Below are positions 51,613 to 60,823 of a stretch of 64,000 bases of DNA, one piece after another (within the stretch, counting starts at the first letter, position 1; each line of letters starts with the position of its first letter). A model generated the notes under the pieces. It made no database searches and was not told the DNA's origin. It worked only from the letters and a program-made list of their open reading frames with translations. Origin of the DNA: G965198795 sp965198795. Lineage in GTDB: Bacteria > Pseudomonadota > Alphaproteobacteria > Rhodospirillales > Casp-alpha2. The stretch covers positions 930,001 to 994,000 of the forward strand of contig OZ240674.1 of assembly GCA_965198795.1 (NCBI GenBank). Direction: 5' to 3'. The position numbers and the translations under genes were made by a program.

Positions 51613-52677
51613 TCAGTTGGTCATGGCCTGAGCCACGTCATCCTTATAACCGAACAGGGCGGGCTGGCCACCCGTGTGAAGATAAATCACCGCGCCGTCA
51701 CCCTCGATGTTCAGGGGGTGGCCGGGCCGGGCCACGGCCATGGCGGCCGCCATTGATTTCGACGTGTAAACCGGATCAAGCACCAATCCCTCCAGGCGCG
51801 CGGCCTTCCTCATGGCGTCCCAGGTTTCCGGCGCGCCCTTGCCGTAACCCGGACCCAGAAAGGCGTCCGTCACCCGGATGTCGCTGTCCCTCAGCAAGCC
51901 GGGCCGCCCCACCAGATCGCACAAATTCCCGCAGACGGTCTCCACGCGCCGTTTCTGGAGTCCGGCGCCGCGGCGCACGCAGGCGCCGATCACCGGCCAA
52001 TCGCAGCCCTTCAGGCGCAAACCGGTCAACACGCCAGCATGGGTCTGGCCGCTGCCGGACGCCAGCACCAGGGCTTTCACCTTAAGGTTCATCCCCGCGA
52101 CTTGATCCAACAGTTCGAACGCCATGACCGAATAGCCGAGCGCGCCCAGCGGCGAATGGTTCGCGCCAAGGTGGATGACATAGGGGTTTCCGCCGCCGGC
52201 GCGGACCTCGGCGGCGATTTTTTCCAGATTTTCGTCCGCCGCGTCCTCGTCCCCACCGGCGGGAAAGGTCCGGAGTTCCGCGCCGAACAGTTTATCCAGC
52301 AAGACGTTGCCGCTTTCGCGGTAATCGCCGTTCATCCCGGCGACCCGGTCCTCCAGCTGCAAAATGGGACGCATGCCGTACTTCCGGGCGGCCGCGGCCG
52401 CCATCCGGACGTAGTTGGACTGCACGGCGCCGGTGATGATGATGGCGTCCGCGTCCCGTTCAACGGCCTGGCCCAGATAAAATTCCAACTGCCGGGCCTT
52501 GTTGCCGCCCATGGCCAATCCGGTCAGATCGTCCCGCTTAACCCAAATTTTGTTAAGGCGCTCCGACGCCTCCAGGCGCGCCATGCGTTCCAGCGCGGTG
52601 GGGACGTTGGCGAGACGGGCTTTCGCGAACGCGCGCGCGCCGACGGCCGCGTGATCTATGGGGGGCATGGACGTCAT
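51613..52677 (-). CDS. D-cysteine desulfhydrase / ACC deaminase-family PLP enzyme
   Basis: 354 residues of fold-type II. The PLP lysine lies in 'LTGLAMGGNKARQLEFYLGQ' near 45-64, and 'ITGAVQSNYVRMAAAAARKYG' and 'LASGSGQTHAGVLTGLRLKG' bind the cofactor phosphate. Such enzymes degrade D-cysteine or related D-amino acids to 2-oxo acids and ammonia. The ATG at 52677 has AAGAGGA upstream. D-aminoacylase on the other side of the putative island fits a D-amino-acid theme. Confidence 0.88.
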   Translation of the reverse strand: MTSMPPIDHAAVGARAFAKARLANVPTALERMARLEASERLNKIWVKRDDLTGLAMGGNKARQLEFYLGQAVERDADAIIITGAVQSNYVRMAAAAARKYGMRPILQLEDRVAGMNGDYRESGNVLLDKLFGAELRTFPAGGDEDAADENLEKIAAEVRAGGGNPYVIHLGANHSPLGALGYSVMAFELLDQVAGMNLKVKALVLASGSGQTHAGVLTGLRLKGCDWPVIGACVRRGAGLQKRRVETVCGNLCDLVGRPGLLRDSDIRVTDAFLGPGYGKGAPETWDAMRKAARLEGLVLDPVYTSKSMAAAMAVARPGHPLNIEGDGAVIYLHTGGQPALFGYKDDVAQAMTN

Positions 52678-52868
52678 CGTTGAATGTCCTCTTAGTGTTG
52701 AATTTCCTTTGAGCCAGGAACCGCGCCGCCGCCCGGGCCGCGCGCCGGGAACGGGCATCTTTCGATCCGCGTCACGCCAGCCATCCCCGCCGGGTTCGGC
52801 CGCGGAATTCCCGGAAGTGGGCCGCGGCGTGGAAACGCGGGCCGGGCCGCCTCGCGAACCGCATGTCA

Positions 52869-53097
52869 GCGCGGCCGGCGGCGTGAATGGCCGGATAGTT
52901 TTTCGCCAGCAGATCGTCGCCGGCGATGACGGAGCATTCCGCGCGGCGCTCGGCCGCCAGGCGCTCAGCCGCCTCGGCCAAGCGGGACGGCCCCATGTGA
53001 TTGGCCGGCGTGTTGATCAGGTCGCGGCATAGAAACGTGGCCCGGCCCTCGGCCAGGACCGTTTCCTTGTCCACGTTCCCCGGCCAGACCAAGCGGG
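52869..53097 (-). pseudogene. Duplicated fragment of the leucyl aminopeptidase gene
   Basis: 229 bp matching 50888-51116 with 3 mismatches (226/229) at an offset of 1981 bp. The frame encodes the aminopeptidase stretch from 'RLVWPGNVDKETVLAEG' to 'LAKNYPAIHA' and is flanked by unrelated sequence on both sides, so it is a fragment, not a gene. The near-identity indicates a recent event. The AT-rich region begins immediately to its right. Confidence 0.92.
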
Positions 53098-53351
53098 GCG
53101 AGGTGTTGGCGCATAACGACAATTACCACGAATACAACATACTGATCAAAGGCGCTCAAGGGCTTAACCGCAACTGAGTGAGGACAAGAAGCCCGCCAGA
53201 CAACTCAAGCCGGATCAGATGCTTGTTAAACCGGACACGGGTCTTGTATTCAGCTTTTTTCAGAGCAAGCGATTTAAAAAATTCCCATTGGAAACCTGAT
53301 GCTTTAATTTGAATTCAGAGAAACGCAAAACAGCAATGACAGGGAGATTTA
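53098..53351. other. Non-coding, AT-richer segment upstream of the IclR gene
   Basis: No gene is visible. The base composition falls clearly compared with the region to the left. TTCC-CATT-GGAA at 53282-53293 is a short palindrome 59 bp before the IclR start that could be an autoregulatory site; evidence for this is weak. Confidence 0.5.
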
Positions 53352-54158
53352 GTGCACAGAAAAAATATGGGCCCCTTTGACGACGACGAAAAAGACTATC
53401 GAATCAATATGTCTTTAGCGCGAGGTCTGTCCGTCCTGCGCGTGTTTGGCGCGGCCAGCAAGCCGCTTGGCAATGCCGAAATTGCCCGGCGTGTCGAGTT
53501 ACCCAAGGCAACGGTTTCCCGGCTGACATTCACCTTAACCGAATTAGGTTATTTGAAATATGATGAAGACACCAGACGCTATTCACCCGGGGCCGCGATT
53601 CTGACACTCGGGTATGATGTGCTGGCCCGGATGGAGATTCGTGATTTCGCCCGCCCTTATATGCAAGAGTTGGCGGAGTACGCGGATGCATCCATCTATT
53701 TGGGTGCGCCCGACGGAATTGAGTTTATCTATATTGAAGCGTGCCGGACACCAGCATCCATGGCGATCCGATTGGACGTTGGGTCACGCATTCCCATGCT
53801 TACGACAGGAATGGGGCGAGCATATCTTGCGGCTTTACCCTTGGCGGATCGCGAGACGCTGATTGCCAGGATTGCGGCGGACTATGATGGCGGGGACAAA
53901 TCCGGGATTGAGACCAGAACTCGGGCCGAAATTGCCCGCGCTGAGGAGCGGGGCTTCGCCATGAGTCACGGCGACTGGGTTTCTGAAGCCAATTCAGCTG
54001 GCGCTGTTGTGCGTCGGGCCGATGGTTTGCCTGTTTATGCTCTGAACGTGGGAGGGTTGCGATCAATCATTACCAACGAACGGCTGGAGGCCGATTTGGG
54101 TCCGCGTATTCTAGATATTGCGCGCCGGATCGAAACCTTGGCCCAAGGGATTCTTTAA
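53352..54158 (+). CDS. IclR-family transcriptional regulator
   Basis: 268 residues. Winged helix at about 20-80 ('GNAEIARRVELPKATVSRLT', 'ELGYLKYDEDTRRYSPG'), then the IclR effector-binding domain ('LGAPDGIEFIYIEACRT', 'IPMLTTGMGRAYLAALP', 'NSAGAVVRRADGLPVYALNV'). The start is GTG with AGGGAG 5 nt upstream. It is the only regulator in the putative island and the natural candidate to bind the perfect inverted repeat at 58137-58177. It converges with the epimerase gene. Confidence 0.93.
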   Translation: MHRKNMGPFDDDEKDYRINMSLARGLSVLRVFGAASKPLGNAEIARRVELPKATVSRLTFTLTELGYLKYDEDTRRYSPGAAILTLGYDVLARMEIRDFARPYMQELAEYADASIYLGAPDGIEFIYIEACRTPASMAIRLDVGSRIPMLTTGMGRAYLAALPLADRETLIARIAADYDGGDKSGIETRTRAEIARAEERGFAMSHGDWVSEANSAGAVVRRADGLPVYALNVGGLRSIITNERLEADLGPRILDIARRIETLAQGIL

Positions 54159-54165
54159 AAGGTGC

Positions 54166-55086
54166 TTATTCAACGGCACTGGCCCTGTAGCGTTCGATCG
54201 TTTGGCGTATGCCGTCAAGTAAGGGCGTTTCCCGCCAGTCGCCAATAACCTGCCGCAGTGGCGCCACGTCAAAGTCCGATGATGGTGACACGCGAGTCTC
54301 TCCCGACCAGCCGACCTGTGCTTCGGGAACGACTTCACGAATTGCGGCAAGGACTTCATCAACAGAGGCAACCCTGTCCGTAATATCCGACAAGAGAGCG
54401 CCTTCCCAGGAGGATAGCGCCGCACGAATAAAAATATCAGCGAGATCACCAGCGAACTGAAAGCAACTGCGTGTCGTAAAGGGAATTTTATAGCTTTTGC
54501 CAAGCGCCGCAGCTTTGATCGCCTTAGTAATGGCCGAAGTTTCACCATCATCGCGCCCGAGACCATAAACAATACTGGGCCGCAATCCGAGACTGGATAT
54601 CTTGTGATCCCGCCAGTAAATGCGCGCGATTTCCTCGCCGGTTTTCTTGTACACACCATAAAGGTTCGACGGAGCCTTGTCCGGTCCACGTGGCTTGGCG
54701 GCGATAGAGCTTGTGTAAATGATCCGTTTAATCCCGAACTTGCGAGAGGCCTCAAAAACATTTACGTGGCCTATTATATTGACCGCAGCGCCCGCGGCGG
54801 GCAGAGCGCGACAGGCGGGAATTTGCAAAGCCGCAAGATGGATAATTCCCGTCGGGCGGGTTTTCTTGATCAATGATTCAAGCGCACAAGTATTGGTGAT
54901 GTCGCAGATATGGTAATCGATTCTGTCGGCGGGCAAGTCGGGACAGAGCGTTTTCAGCCTGCGGTAGTCATCATTGATATCAATAGCGATGACATGAATA
55001 CTGGAGCACGCCAGCCTTGAAATGATCCACGATCCCAAAAACCCCGTGGCGCCGGTAATCAGAATACGCTCTTGTGCGGCGCTCAA
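54166..55086 (-). CDS. NAD-dependent epimerase/dehydratase
   Basis: About 306 residues of an extended SDR with GATGFLGSW near the N-terminus, a canonical YGVYK active site in 'NLYGVYKKTGEEIARIYWRD' and 'LRPSIVYGLGRDDG'. I favour a TTG start at 55086, overlapping the tctA stop (TTGA), because AAAGGA lies 7 nt upstream; a GTG 21 bp earlier is the alternative. Last gene of the tctC-tctB-tctA unit. It resembles sugar-acid and sugar dehydrogenases of this superfamily, so the imported compound may be a hydroxy acid or sugar acid (inference). Confidence 0.85.
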   Translation of the reverse strand: MSAAQERILITGATGFLGSWIISRLACSSIHVIAIDINDDYRRLKTLCPDLPADRIDYHICDITNTCALESLIKKTRPTGIIHLAALQIPACRALPAAGAAVNIIGHVNVFEASRKFGIKRIIYTSSIAAKPRGPDKAPSNLYGVYKKTGEEIARIYWRDHKISSLGLRPSIVYGLGRDDGETSAITKAIKAAALGKSYKIPFTTRSCFQFAGDLADIFIRAALSSWEGALLSDITDRVASVDEVLAAIREVVPEAQVGWSGETRVSPSSDFDVAPLRQVIGDWRETPLLDGIRQTIERYRASAVE

Positions 55087-56567
55087 TTTTTTGTCCTTTC
55101 CAGACACCAGCGAATAGCGGGCCAGGCCAGTATAACCGCGGTAAGGACGAACAGGCTTAACGCGATGGGCCGTTCAAAGAACGCAAAAAACGATCCTCTG
55201 GTGAGTAAAAGACCCTGCCGTAGCGAGTTTTCAATCATCTGAGAGAGCACCATGCCGATCACCAAGGGAGCCAGGGGAAAACCAGCCTTGCGCAGGATGA
55301 AACCGGCGATTCCGGCCAGAAAGGCCGTTACAAGATCCAGTGGATTACCTCGCACCCCATAGGCCCCTATAAGTGCGATCACAACCACCATGGACATCAA
55401 CAATGGCTCGGGCGCCTTTAAGACCCGGGTGAATAGTTGAGCTCCCAATACGCCGACGAAGAACATCACGATGTTAATGGCTATGAGAATCAGAAAAATC
55501 GCATATACGAGATCAAGGTTTTCAGCAAACAGCCGCGGTCCCGGAGCAAGTCCGTGAATGACAAAGGTGCCAAGCATCACCGCAGTGACCGGGTCTCCGG
55601 GGATGCCAAGAGCCAGTGTTGGCACCAGCGCCGAGCCCGTGACGGCATTGTTCGCGCTTTCGGCCGCCACAATTCCGTCTGGCTCGCCAGTGCCCAACTT
55701 GTCACGGTTCGGTGCTGAACGCTTGGCTTCGGAATATGCGATAAAGGCGGATGTGGCCGCACCGGTCCCCGGCAAGGCGCCAACAAACGAGCCGATCATG
55801 CAGGACTTGATCAGAAGCCGGAACCGTGGTCGCCACTCGGACATGGGCGGTAACCGAAAACCGATATTGTGGGCGATGAGCTGTTTGACTTCGTTTGACG
55901 CCGTTGCTCTGACAAAGACCTCGGACAATGCGAACAATCCGACGATTGCGGGAATTAACGAAATACCGGCCGTCAGTTCGAAAAGGCCGAAGGTAAAGCG
56001 CATGTCGCCTGTGACATGATCAAGCCCTACGGTTGCAATAAAGAGTCCTGTCGCTCCTGACAGCAGACCTTTGATCAGAGCGCCGCGCGAGACGTTTGCA
56101 ATACAGATCAGCGCAAAGACGCCTAATGCAAAATATTCAATCGCGGTGAAATTTAGTGAGAATGCCGCAAGCTGGGGGGCCGCGACAATCAAAACAGCCA
56201 CCGAAACAAGCCCGCCAATCACGGAGGCGGCTGTCGCCCAGCCAATCGCAAGGTCCGCATCCCCACGTTGAGCCATCGGAAAACCATCCAGCGCCGTAGC
56301 GGCCGCCTGGGGAGTGCCCGGCGTATTGATAATGATCGCCGAGATGGAACCGCCGTAAACCGAACCGCAGTAAATTCCCAACATCAAAGCCAAAGCCGGA
56401 ACTTGTTCCATCGAATAGGTAAAGGGCAGAACCATGGTGATGCCAAGGACCGAACCCAGACCAGGCAATACACCTATGGCCACTCCCAGCAGCGTTCCGG
56501 CAAGGATCGATATCAGGGCGGATAGCGTCAGGATATGATCAAGACCAAGAGAGAAAAAACTGTCCAT
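55083..56567 (-). CDS. tctA: Tripartite tricarboxylate transporter large membrane subunit (TctA)
   Basis: 494 residues with about 12 hydrophobic segments and the TctA signatures 'GVLPGLGSVLGITMVLPFTY' (about 34-53), 'GSVYGGSISAIIINTPGTPQ' and the repeated 'GALPGTGAATSAFIAYSEAK'. It forms the solute channel of the TTT transporter. Its stop is shared with the start of the epimerase gene and its start overlaps the tctB stop by 1 bp. Some annotators name these genes tctA without implying citrate as the substrate. Confidence 0.93.
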   Translation of the reverse strand: MDSFFSLGLDHILTLSALISILAGTLLGVAIGVLPGLGSVLGITMVLPFTYSMEQVPALALMLGIYCGSVYGGSISAIIINTPGTPQAAATALDGFPMAQRGDADLAIGWATAASVIGGLVSVAVLIVAAPQLAAFSLNFTAIEYFALGVFALICIANVSRGALIKGLLSGATGLFIATVGLDHVTGDMRFTFGLFELTAGISLIPAIVGLFALSEVFVRATASNEVKQLIAHNIGFRLPPMSEWRPRFRLLIKSCMIGSFVGALPGTGAATSAFIAYSEAKRSAPNRDKLGTGEPDGIVAAESANNAVTGSALVPTLALGIPGDPVTAVMLGTFVIHGLAPGPRLFAENLDLVYAIFLILIAINIVMFFVGVLGAQLFTRVLKAPEPLLMSMVVVIALIGAYGVRGNPLDLVTAFLAGIAGFILRKAGFPLAPLVIGMVLSQMIENSLRQGLLLTRGSFFAFFERPIALSLFVLTAVILAWPAIRWCLERTKN

Positions 56568-57028
56568 CAGATCACCTCAAACCAGGGAGAAGATGGCAGA
56601 ATAATCAGGAAGACGCGGTCAAAGACGTACCAGATGACGAAGGTGTAGAGGACTGATAGGCCCAGAGTTATTTTCCAATTGTGATACCCCAGAATCAGCG
56701 GCATCAAAAAAGTAAAGAGAAGCGTGGGCAAAATGAACCCCGCCCAATCAATCGAAAAGATATAACACCCTGTCAGCGTCATCGCCGCGATGGGCATGAT
56801 GGAAATGCGGATATTGGCCGTATTGTCCCGTTCACTATTGCTCCTGAAGGTCACAATCAGGGAAAGAAGCAGCATGGCGCCAAGAATGATACGTGGAAAG
56901 AACACCGGACCACGTCCGACGGTTAAAACCGATTTTTGATAGGCTTCGTCAAAAGTGTGAACAAACAGGCAGAACGACGCCAGAAGTATCAATACCCCCA
57001 CAATACTCGTACAGGAAACCTTTGCCAT
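56567..57028 (-). CDS. tctB: Tripartite tricarboxylate transporter small membrane subunit (TctB)
   Basis: 153 residues with four hydrophobic segments ('SIVGVLILLASFCLFVHTF', 'FPRIILGAMLLLSLIVTF', 'IMPIAAMTLTGCYIFSI', 'ITLGLSVLYTFVIWYVF'). Size and topology match TctB. It lies between tctC and tctA in the standard order. Little sequence is conserved in this family, so the call rests on topology and position. Confidence 0.88.
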   Translation of the reverse strand: MAKVSCTSIVGVLILLASFCLFVHTFDEAYQKSVLTVGRGPVFFPRIILGAMLLLSLIVTFRSNSERDNTANIRISIMPIAAMTLTGCYIFSIDWAGFILPTLLFTFLMPLILGYHNWKITLGLSVLYTFVIWYVFDRVFLIILPSSPWFEVI

Positions 57029-57113
57029 GACGGCACGCTTTCATTTGGGTTTATTGACCGCGCCACCGCGCTGCAGGGACGCCGTGTGGTGTTTTCCCCG
57101 AACCCGAACCGGA

Positions 57114-58067
57114 TTATTTTTTCAATCCGGCAGAGGTTAAAAGGTCTCCGTTTCTGGAAAATTCGGATGCGACAAACGCTTCAAATGCGGCTCCATCCAT
57201 AAAGGCCACCGGCATCCGCAGATCGGCCATTCTCTCGGCGAAGACTGCTGAGTTCATGGCGGTTTTACAGGCGGCTTGCAATGCTGATTTGGCTTCGTCG
57301 GGAATGCCTTTTGGAGCCACAAGGCCACCCCAGATTGGAAAATGCATCGGTACGCCTTGCTCGCTGGCCGTTGGCAAATCATCAGCGGTCGACACTCTTT
57401 CGCTGGTCAGCATCGCCAGTGAACGAACCTGATCATTGTTTCTGGTCAAAAAGGAAATGTGGGCCACAAACATATCGACAGAGCCATCAAGCATCGCCTT
57501 GAAGGTTGGCGCCGATCCCTTGTACGGAATGAACGTAAAGTTCGCGCCTGATGCGGCGGCAAGAGCAAGCCCCGCTATATGCGGGATTGAGCCGACCGCC
57601 TGCACACCATAATTCAGTTCATTGGGATTGGCCTTTGCGTGGTCCAGCAGCCCCTGAAGCGAGCTGAACCGGCTGTTTTTGGACACGACCAGGGAAGAAG
57701 GCGCTGAATAGACTTGGCAAATATAGTCAAAATTTCCCGGATTGTATGGCAACTCGCGCAGATGAGGCTGGGTTGTCATCGGACCAACAGGGATCATCCC
57801 AAGGGTGTGGCCATCTGACTTGGCCCGCGCGGTTTCCGCCGCGCCAATTGTCCCGCCCGCCCCGGCCGTATTTTTAACCACAACTTTGGCGCCGAGCGCT
57901 TCAGCCAGAGGGCCCGCGAAAGTGCGTGTGGTTATGTCGGTGCCGCCACCCGCGCTGAACGGCACGATAATGGTTATTGGCCTTGCCGGGTAATCCGAGG
58001 CCAAAGCGATGCCGGCGAACCCCGCGGCCATCACCAAACCCGCAATGCATGAGCGAAAAAATTGCAT
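57114..58067 (-). CDS. tctC: Tripartite tricarboxylate transporter substrate-binding protein (TctC/Bug family)
   Basis: 317 residues. A signal peptide ends near 'GIALASDYPARP', then the Bug-fold marks 'ITIIVPFSAGGGTDITTRT', 'VVVKNTAGAGGTIGA' and 'AMLDGSVDMFVAHI'. The ATG at 58067 has CGGGAGAA upstream; a 30-residue longer frame would cross the inverted repeat. It binds the imported acid in the periplasm. First gene of the minus-strand unit, so the promoter lies in 58068-58355. Confidence 0.93.
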   Translation of the reverse strand: MQFFRSCIAGLVMAAGFAGIALASDYPARPITIIVPFSAGGGTDITTRTFAGPLAEALGAKVVVKNTAGAGGTIGAAETARAKSDGHTLGMIPVGPMTTQPHLRELPYNPGNFDYICQVYSAPSSLVVSKNSRFSSLQGLLDHAKANPNELNYGVQAVGSIPHIAGLALAAASGANFTFIPYKGSAPTFKAMLDGSVDMFVAHISFLTRNNDQVRSLAMLTSERVSTADDLPTASEQGVPMHFPIWGGLVAPKGIPDEAKSALQAACKTAMNSAVFAERMADLRMPVAFMDGAAFEAFVASEFSRNGDLLTSAGLKK

Positions 58068-58355
58068 CGGTGTTCTCCCGTGTCTGACTGCCAACAGGCA
58101 ATTTGGTAAATCTTCCATCAACGTGCTTATACGACATTCCATTATTTTTTGAAACACAATTTCAAAAAATAATGGAATTACGTTTCAAATTATGTGAGAT
58201 TAAAAGGATCATGCGCGTTTTGGCATGGGATGTTTATGCCGCGCCAAGACAGTTTTTCAGCACGTCACAGCGTGATTTTTGGCTGTTCCAACGCCACGCG
58301 CCTTGTTTCCCGACATCCCCGGAATTTGTTCGAAATAACAGAAAGGACGGTGGTC
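58068..58355. promoter_or_regulatory. Divergent promoter region of the tct and ThDP-enzyme units
   Basis: 288 bp with no gene. It must hold promoters for tctC (leftwards) and the ThDP enzyme (rightwards). It contains the perfect 18-bp inverted repeat and a second partial half-site, TGGAATTACGTTTCAAA (58173-58189), just to its right. Confidence 0.6.
58137..58177. promoter_or_regulatory. Perfect 18-bp inverted repeat with 5-bp spacer (candidate IclR operator)
   Basis: Arms at 58137-58154 and 58160-58177 are exact reverse complements, TTCCATTATTTTTTGAAA and TTTCAAAAAATAATGGAA, separated by cacaa. The inner TTGAAA-N5-TTTCAA resembles operators of KdgR/IclR-type proteins. It lies 70 bp upstream of tctC and 179 bp upstream of the ThDP enzyme gene. 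A stem-loop RNA is the alternative, but no transcript is expected to be terminated here. Confidence 0.7.
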
Positions 58356-60047
58356 ATGCTAACCAATGAAGGCATTATCAACACGTTTATCGAGGCGGGA
58401 GTCACCCGAGGCTTCACCTTGCCGGGGCTGGGCGTCACCTGGTCCCTGCCGGCGTTTTATGATCGGAAGGATGAATTTGACATCGTACTGGCGCGGACTG
58501 AACAAAGCGCCAGTGTCATGGCGCAGGTGGCGGGCAAAATGACCGGGCAACCCGGACTTCTGATGGCGCAGGGACCATTTGCCACATCGACCGGAGCCTT
58601 CGGTATTCTCGAAGGATATTTTTCCTCTTCGCCGATGGTCATTCTGACCGACACGTCTTGTTATGATGGTTTTGCCCAGCACGGTGTTTATCAAACCATG
58701 ACGGGCGATTACGGCGCCGCGGACGCCTTTGCCGTCCTCAAGACCATGACCAAGTACGCAACCTACGCGACCACTCCGACCGAGGCCGTTTATGGAACCC
58801 AACTGGCCATCAAACACGCTTCAACCCCGCGGCAGGGTCCGGCGGCAATTGTCATGCGCAGTAATATCATCAAGGGAAAAGTGCCCGAAGAAAGCCGTGC
58901 CCAACTCTATCCGGTCGATGGGTATTTGCGTAACACGCCTCCCCGTGTGGACCGCGATGTAATAGATAAGATCGGGATACTGCTGGAAGGGGCGAGGCAA
59001 CCAGTGATGATCATTGGCAACGGAGTCTACAGCAGTCGATCAGGCCCATCCCTACAGGCTTTGGCGGAACAAAACGGTATTGCGATTGCCTCAAGCTATC
59101 ATGGCAAAGGCGCTATAGACGAAACAAGCGAGATTGCGGTTGGCATGATGGGCACCTGGGGGGCGGCCGCGGCGAACCGGATGGTCCAGGCGGCGGATGT
59201 CGTGCTGATTCTGGGCTGTTCTCTGGGACCTGAATACACCCGGTTCCGCGACGAAAAAATGATCCGCCCCGGAGATCAGACCATCATTCAGGTTGATCAT
59301 GATCCACTGAATGCCGGCTGGGTCGTTCCGGTCGATCTTGCGGTAACGGGCGACGTGGGAGAAGTCGCCTCTCTCCTTGCCGACAGCCGTCCTCATGACG
59401 CGGGGCTCATCGCAACCCGCAAGCGGATGATCGCCAAAATCAAGGCCGCGAACGATTACGGCGTTCTGCCGAACTTTCCGACCAAACCCGGCACGGTGCA
59501 TTATTCCGATATCATGCGCGGGTTACAGTCTTTTCTGACAAGTGACGATCTCCTGGCGCTGGATGCCGGCACCAACCGGATCTGGGCGACCTCACGACTG
59601 ACCTTGCGCCACCCTGGTCAGCTTATCGCACCCGGCGGTATTGGCGGCATGGGCTGGAGCACCCCGGCGGCCACCAGCGCGAAAATTATCGCGCCGAAAA
59701 ACCGGGTGACCGCTTTAATCGGAGATGGCGGTTTCGTGATGACCATGGACGCCATCGCCACAGCGGCCGAACGCGGCCTTGATGTAACTTATATAGTGGC
59801 GAATAACTCGGGGCTTGGCATGGTGCGTGATAATCTTGGCAACCAGAGAATCGCGGTGGACTTTCTGGATCATGATTTCACCAAAGTGGCCGAAGGATTG
59901 GGAGGCGGCGGTCTCACAGTGACCGAAGCAGATCAGATGCGGGATGCTTTGGAGGAGGCGCACAAACGGCGTGGCCCGGTATTGATCGACGTCAAGGTGG
60001 ACCCGGCGGCAAGCCACCGCGACTGCTCTGATTACGATCAACTGTGA
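58356..60047 (+). CDS. Thiamine-diphosphate-dependent enzyme (acetolactate synthase/decarboxylase superfamily)
   Basis: 563 residues. The pyrimidine-binding domain (1-180) has the activating glutamate in 'LARTEQSASVMAQVAG' near 48. A central Rossmann domain (about 190-340) follows, then the diphosphate-binding domain with the motif GDGGF and its paired NN in 'VANNSGLGM' about 30 residues on. AAAGGA 8 nt upstream supports the ATG at 58356; a longer GTG frame would reach 58194. The reaction could be a 2-oxo-acid decarboxylation or a carboligation. Its neighbours (SDR, importer, epimerase) favour a degradative route. Confidence 0.88.
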   Translation: MLTNEGIINTFIEAGVTRGFTLPGLGVTWSLPAFYDRKDEFDIVLARTEQSASVMAQVAGKMTGQPGLLMAQGPFATSTGAFGILEGYFSSSPMVILTDTSCYDGFAQHGVYQTMTGDYGAADAFAVLKTMTKYATYATTPTEAVYGTQLAIKHASTPRQGPAAIVMRSNIIKGKVPEESRAQLYPVDGYLRNTPPRVDRDVIDKIGILLEGARQPVMIIGNGVYSSRSGPSLQALAEQNGIAIASSYHGKGAIDETSEIAVGMMGTWGAAAANRMVQAADVVLILGCSLGPEYTRFRDEKMIRPGDQTIIQVDHDPLNAGWVVPVDLAVTGDVGEVASLLADSRPHDAGLIATRKRMIAKIKAANDYGVLPNFPTKPGTVHYSDIMRGLQSFLTSDDLLALDAGTNRIWATSRLTLRHPGQLIAPGGIGGMGWSTPAATSAKIIAPKNRVTALIGDGGFVMTMDAIATAAERGLDVTYIVANNSGLGMVRDNLGNQRIAVDFLDHDFTKVAEGLGGGGLTVTEADQMRDALEEAHKRRGPVLIDVKVDPAASHRDCSDYDQL

Positions 60048-60055
60048 GGCACGAC

Positions 60056-60823
60056 ATGCGGCGTTTCAAAAAACGTACAATCCTGATCTCAGCTGGCGCC
60101 GACGGGCTGGGGTTGGGTGTGGCCGAGCGTTTCATCAGCGAAGGCGGGCGGGTTATAGTTCTTGACCGAAGTGAAGAGGCCATCGCACAGGCCAGATCGC
60201 GTCCCGAGGCGGCCGGCATTCACTTTGGAGCCGTTGATCTGCTTGATAAGGGTGCTCTGGGTGAATGGATTGAACAGATTAAGAAAGAAAGATATTGCAT
60301 TGATACTCTGGTCAACAATGCTGGCGGCTCGCTCCACACTCCCTCCCGCTTCCTTGAAGAAAACGATGAGGATTGGAACAGAGTGCTGGCGCTGAATGTG
60401 ACAGCGGCCGCAAGGTTGACACGTTTGGTGCTGCCACAGATGATCGAGGCCGGATTTGGACGCATCATCAATCTTGGTTCCAAGGCGGGACGCTATGGCA
60501 GTCTGTTTACCGGAGCCAACTACGTCGCCGCCAAAGGCGCGGTACAGTCGATGACGCTGCAACTGGCGCAAGAATTCGGCCCAGAGGGCGTCACCTGTAA
60601 TGCGGTTTGCCCCGGCGCGATCCTGACCCCCCGTGTGAAAAGATTGCTGAGCGAGCGCATGACTCATGAGGAACGTGTGTCCATGGTTGAGAATATTCCC
60701 ATGCGGCGTAACGGTACAATTGAAGACGTGGCCGCCGCCGTGGCGTTTCTTGCTTCGGACGAGGCCGGGTTCATCACAGGCCAGTTGATTGATGTGAACG
60801 GTGGGCAGGGGATGTGCTCGTAA
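60056..60823 (+). CDS. Short-chain dehydrogenase/reductase
   Basis: 255 residues of a classical SDR: N-terminal 'ILISAGADGLGLGVAERFIS', 'LVNNAGGSLHTPSRFLEEND', the catalytic serine in NLGSKAGRYG, and YVAAK in 'FTGANYVAAKGAVQSMTLQL'. The C-terminus 'GFITGQLIDVNGGQGMCS' is standard. I prefer the ATG at 60056, with GAGG 6 nt upstream; a GTG at 60044 would overlap the ThDP-enzyme stop (GTGA). It probably oxidises or reduces the substrate or product of the ThDP enzyme. Confidence 0.9.
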   Translation: MRRFKKRTILISAGADGLGLGVAERFISEGGRVIVLDRSEEAIAQARSRPEAAGIHFGAVDLLDKGALGEWIEQIKKERYCIDTLVNNAGGSLHTPSRFLEENDEDWNRVLALNVTAAARLTRLVLPQMIEAGFGRIINLGSKAGRYGSLFTGANYVAAKGAVQSMTLQLAQEFGPEGVTCNAVCPGAILTPRVKRLLSERMTHEERVSMVENIPMRRNGTIEDVAAAVAFLASDEAGFITGQLIDVNGGQGMCS

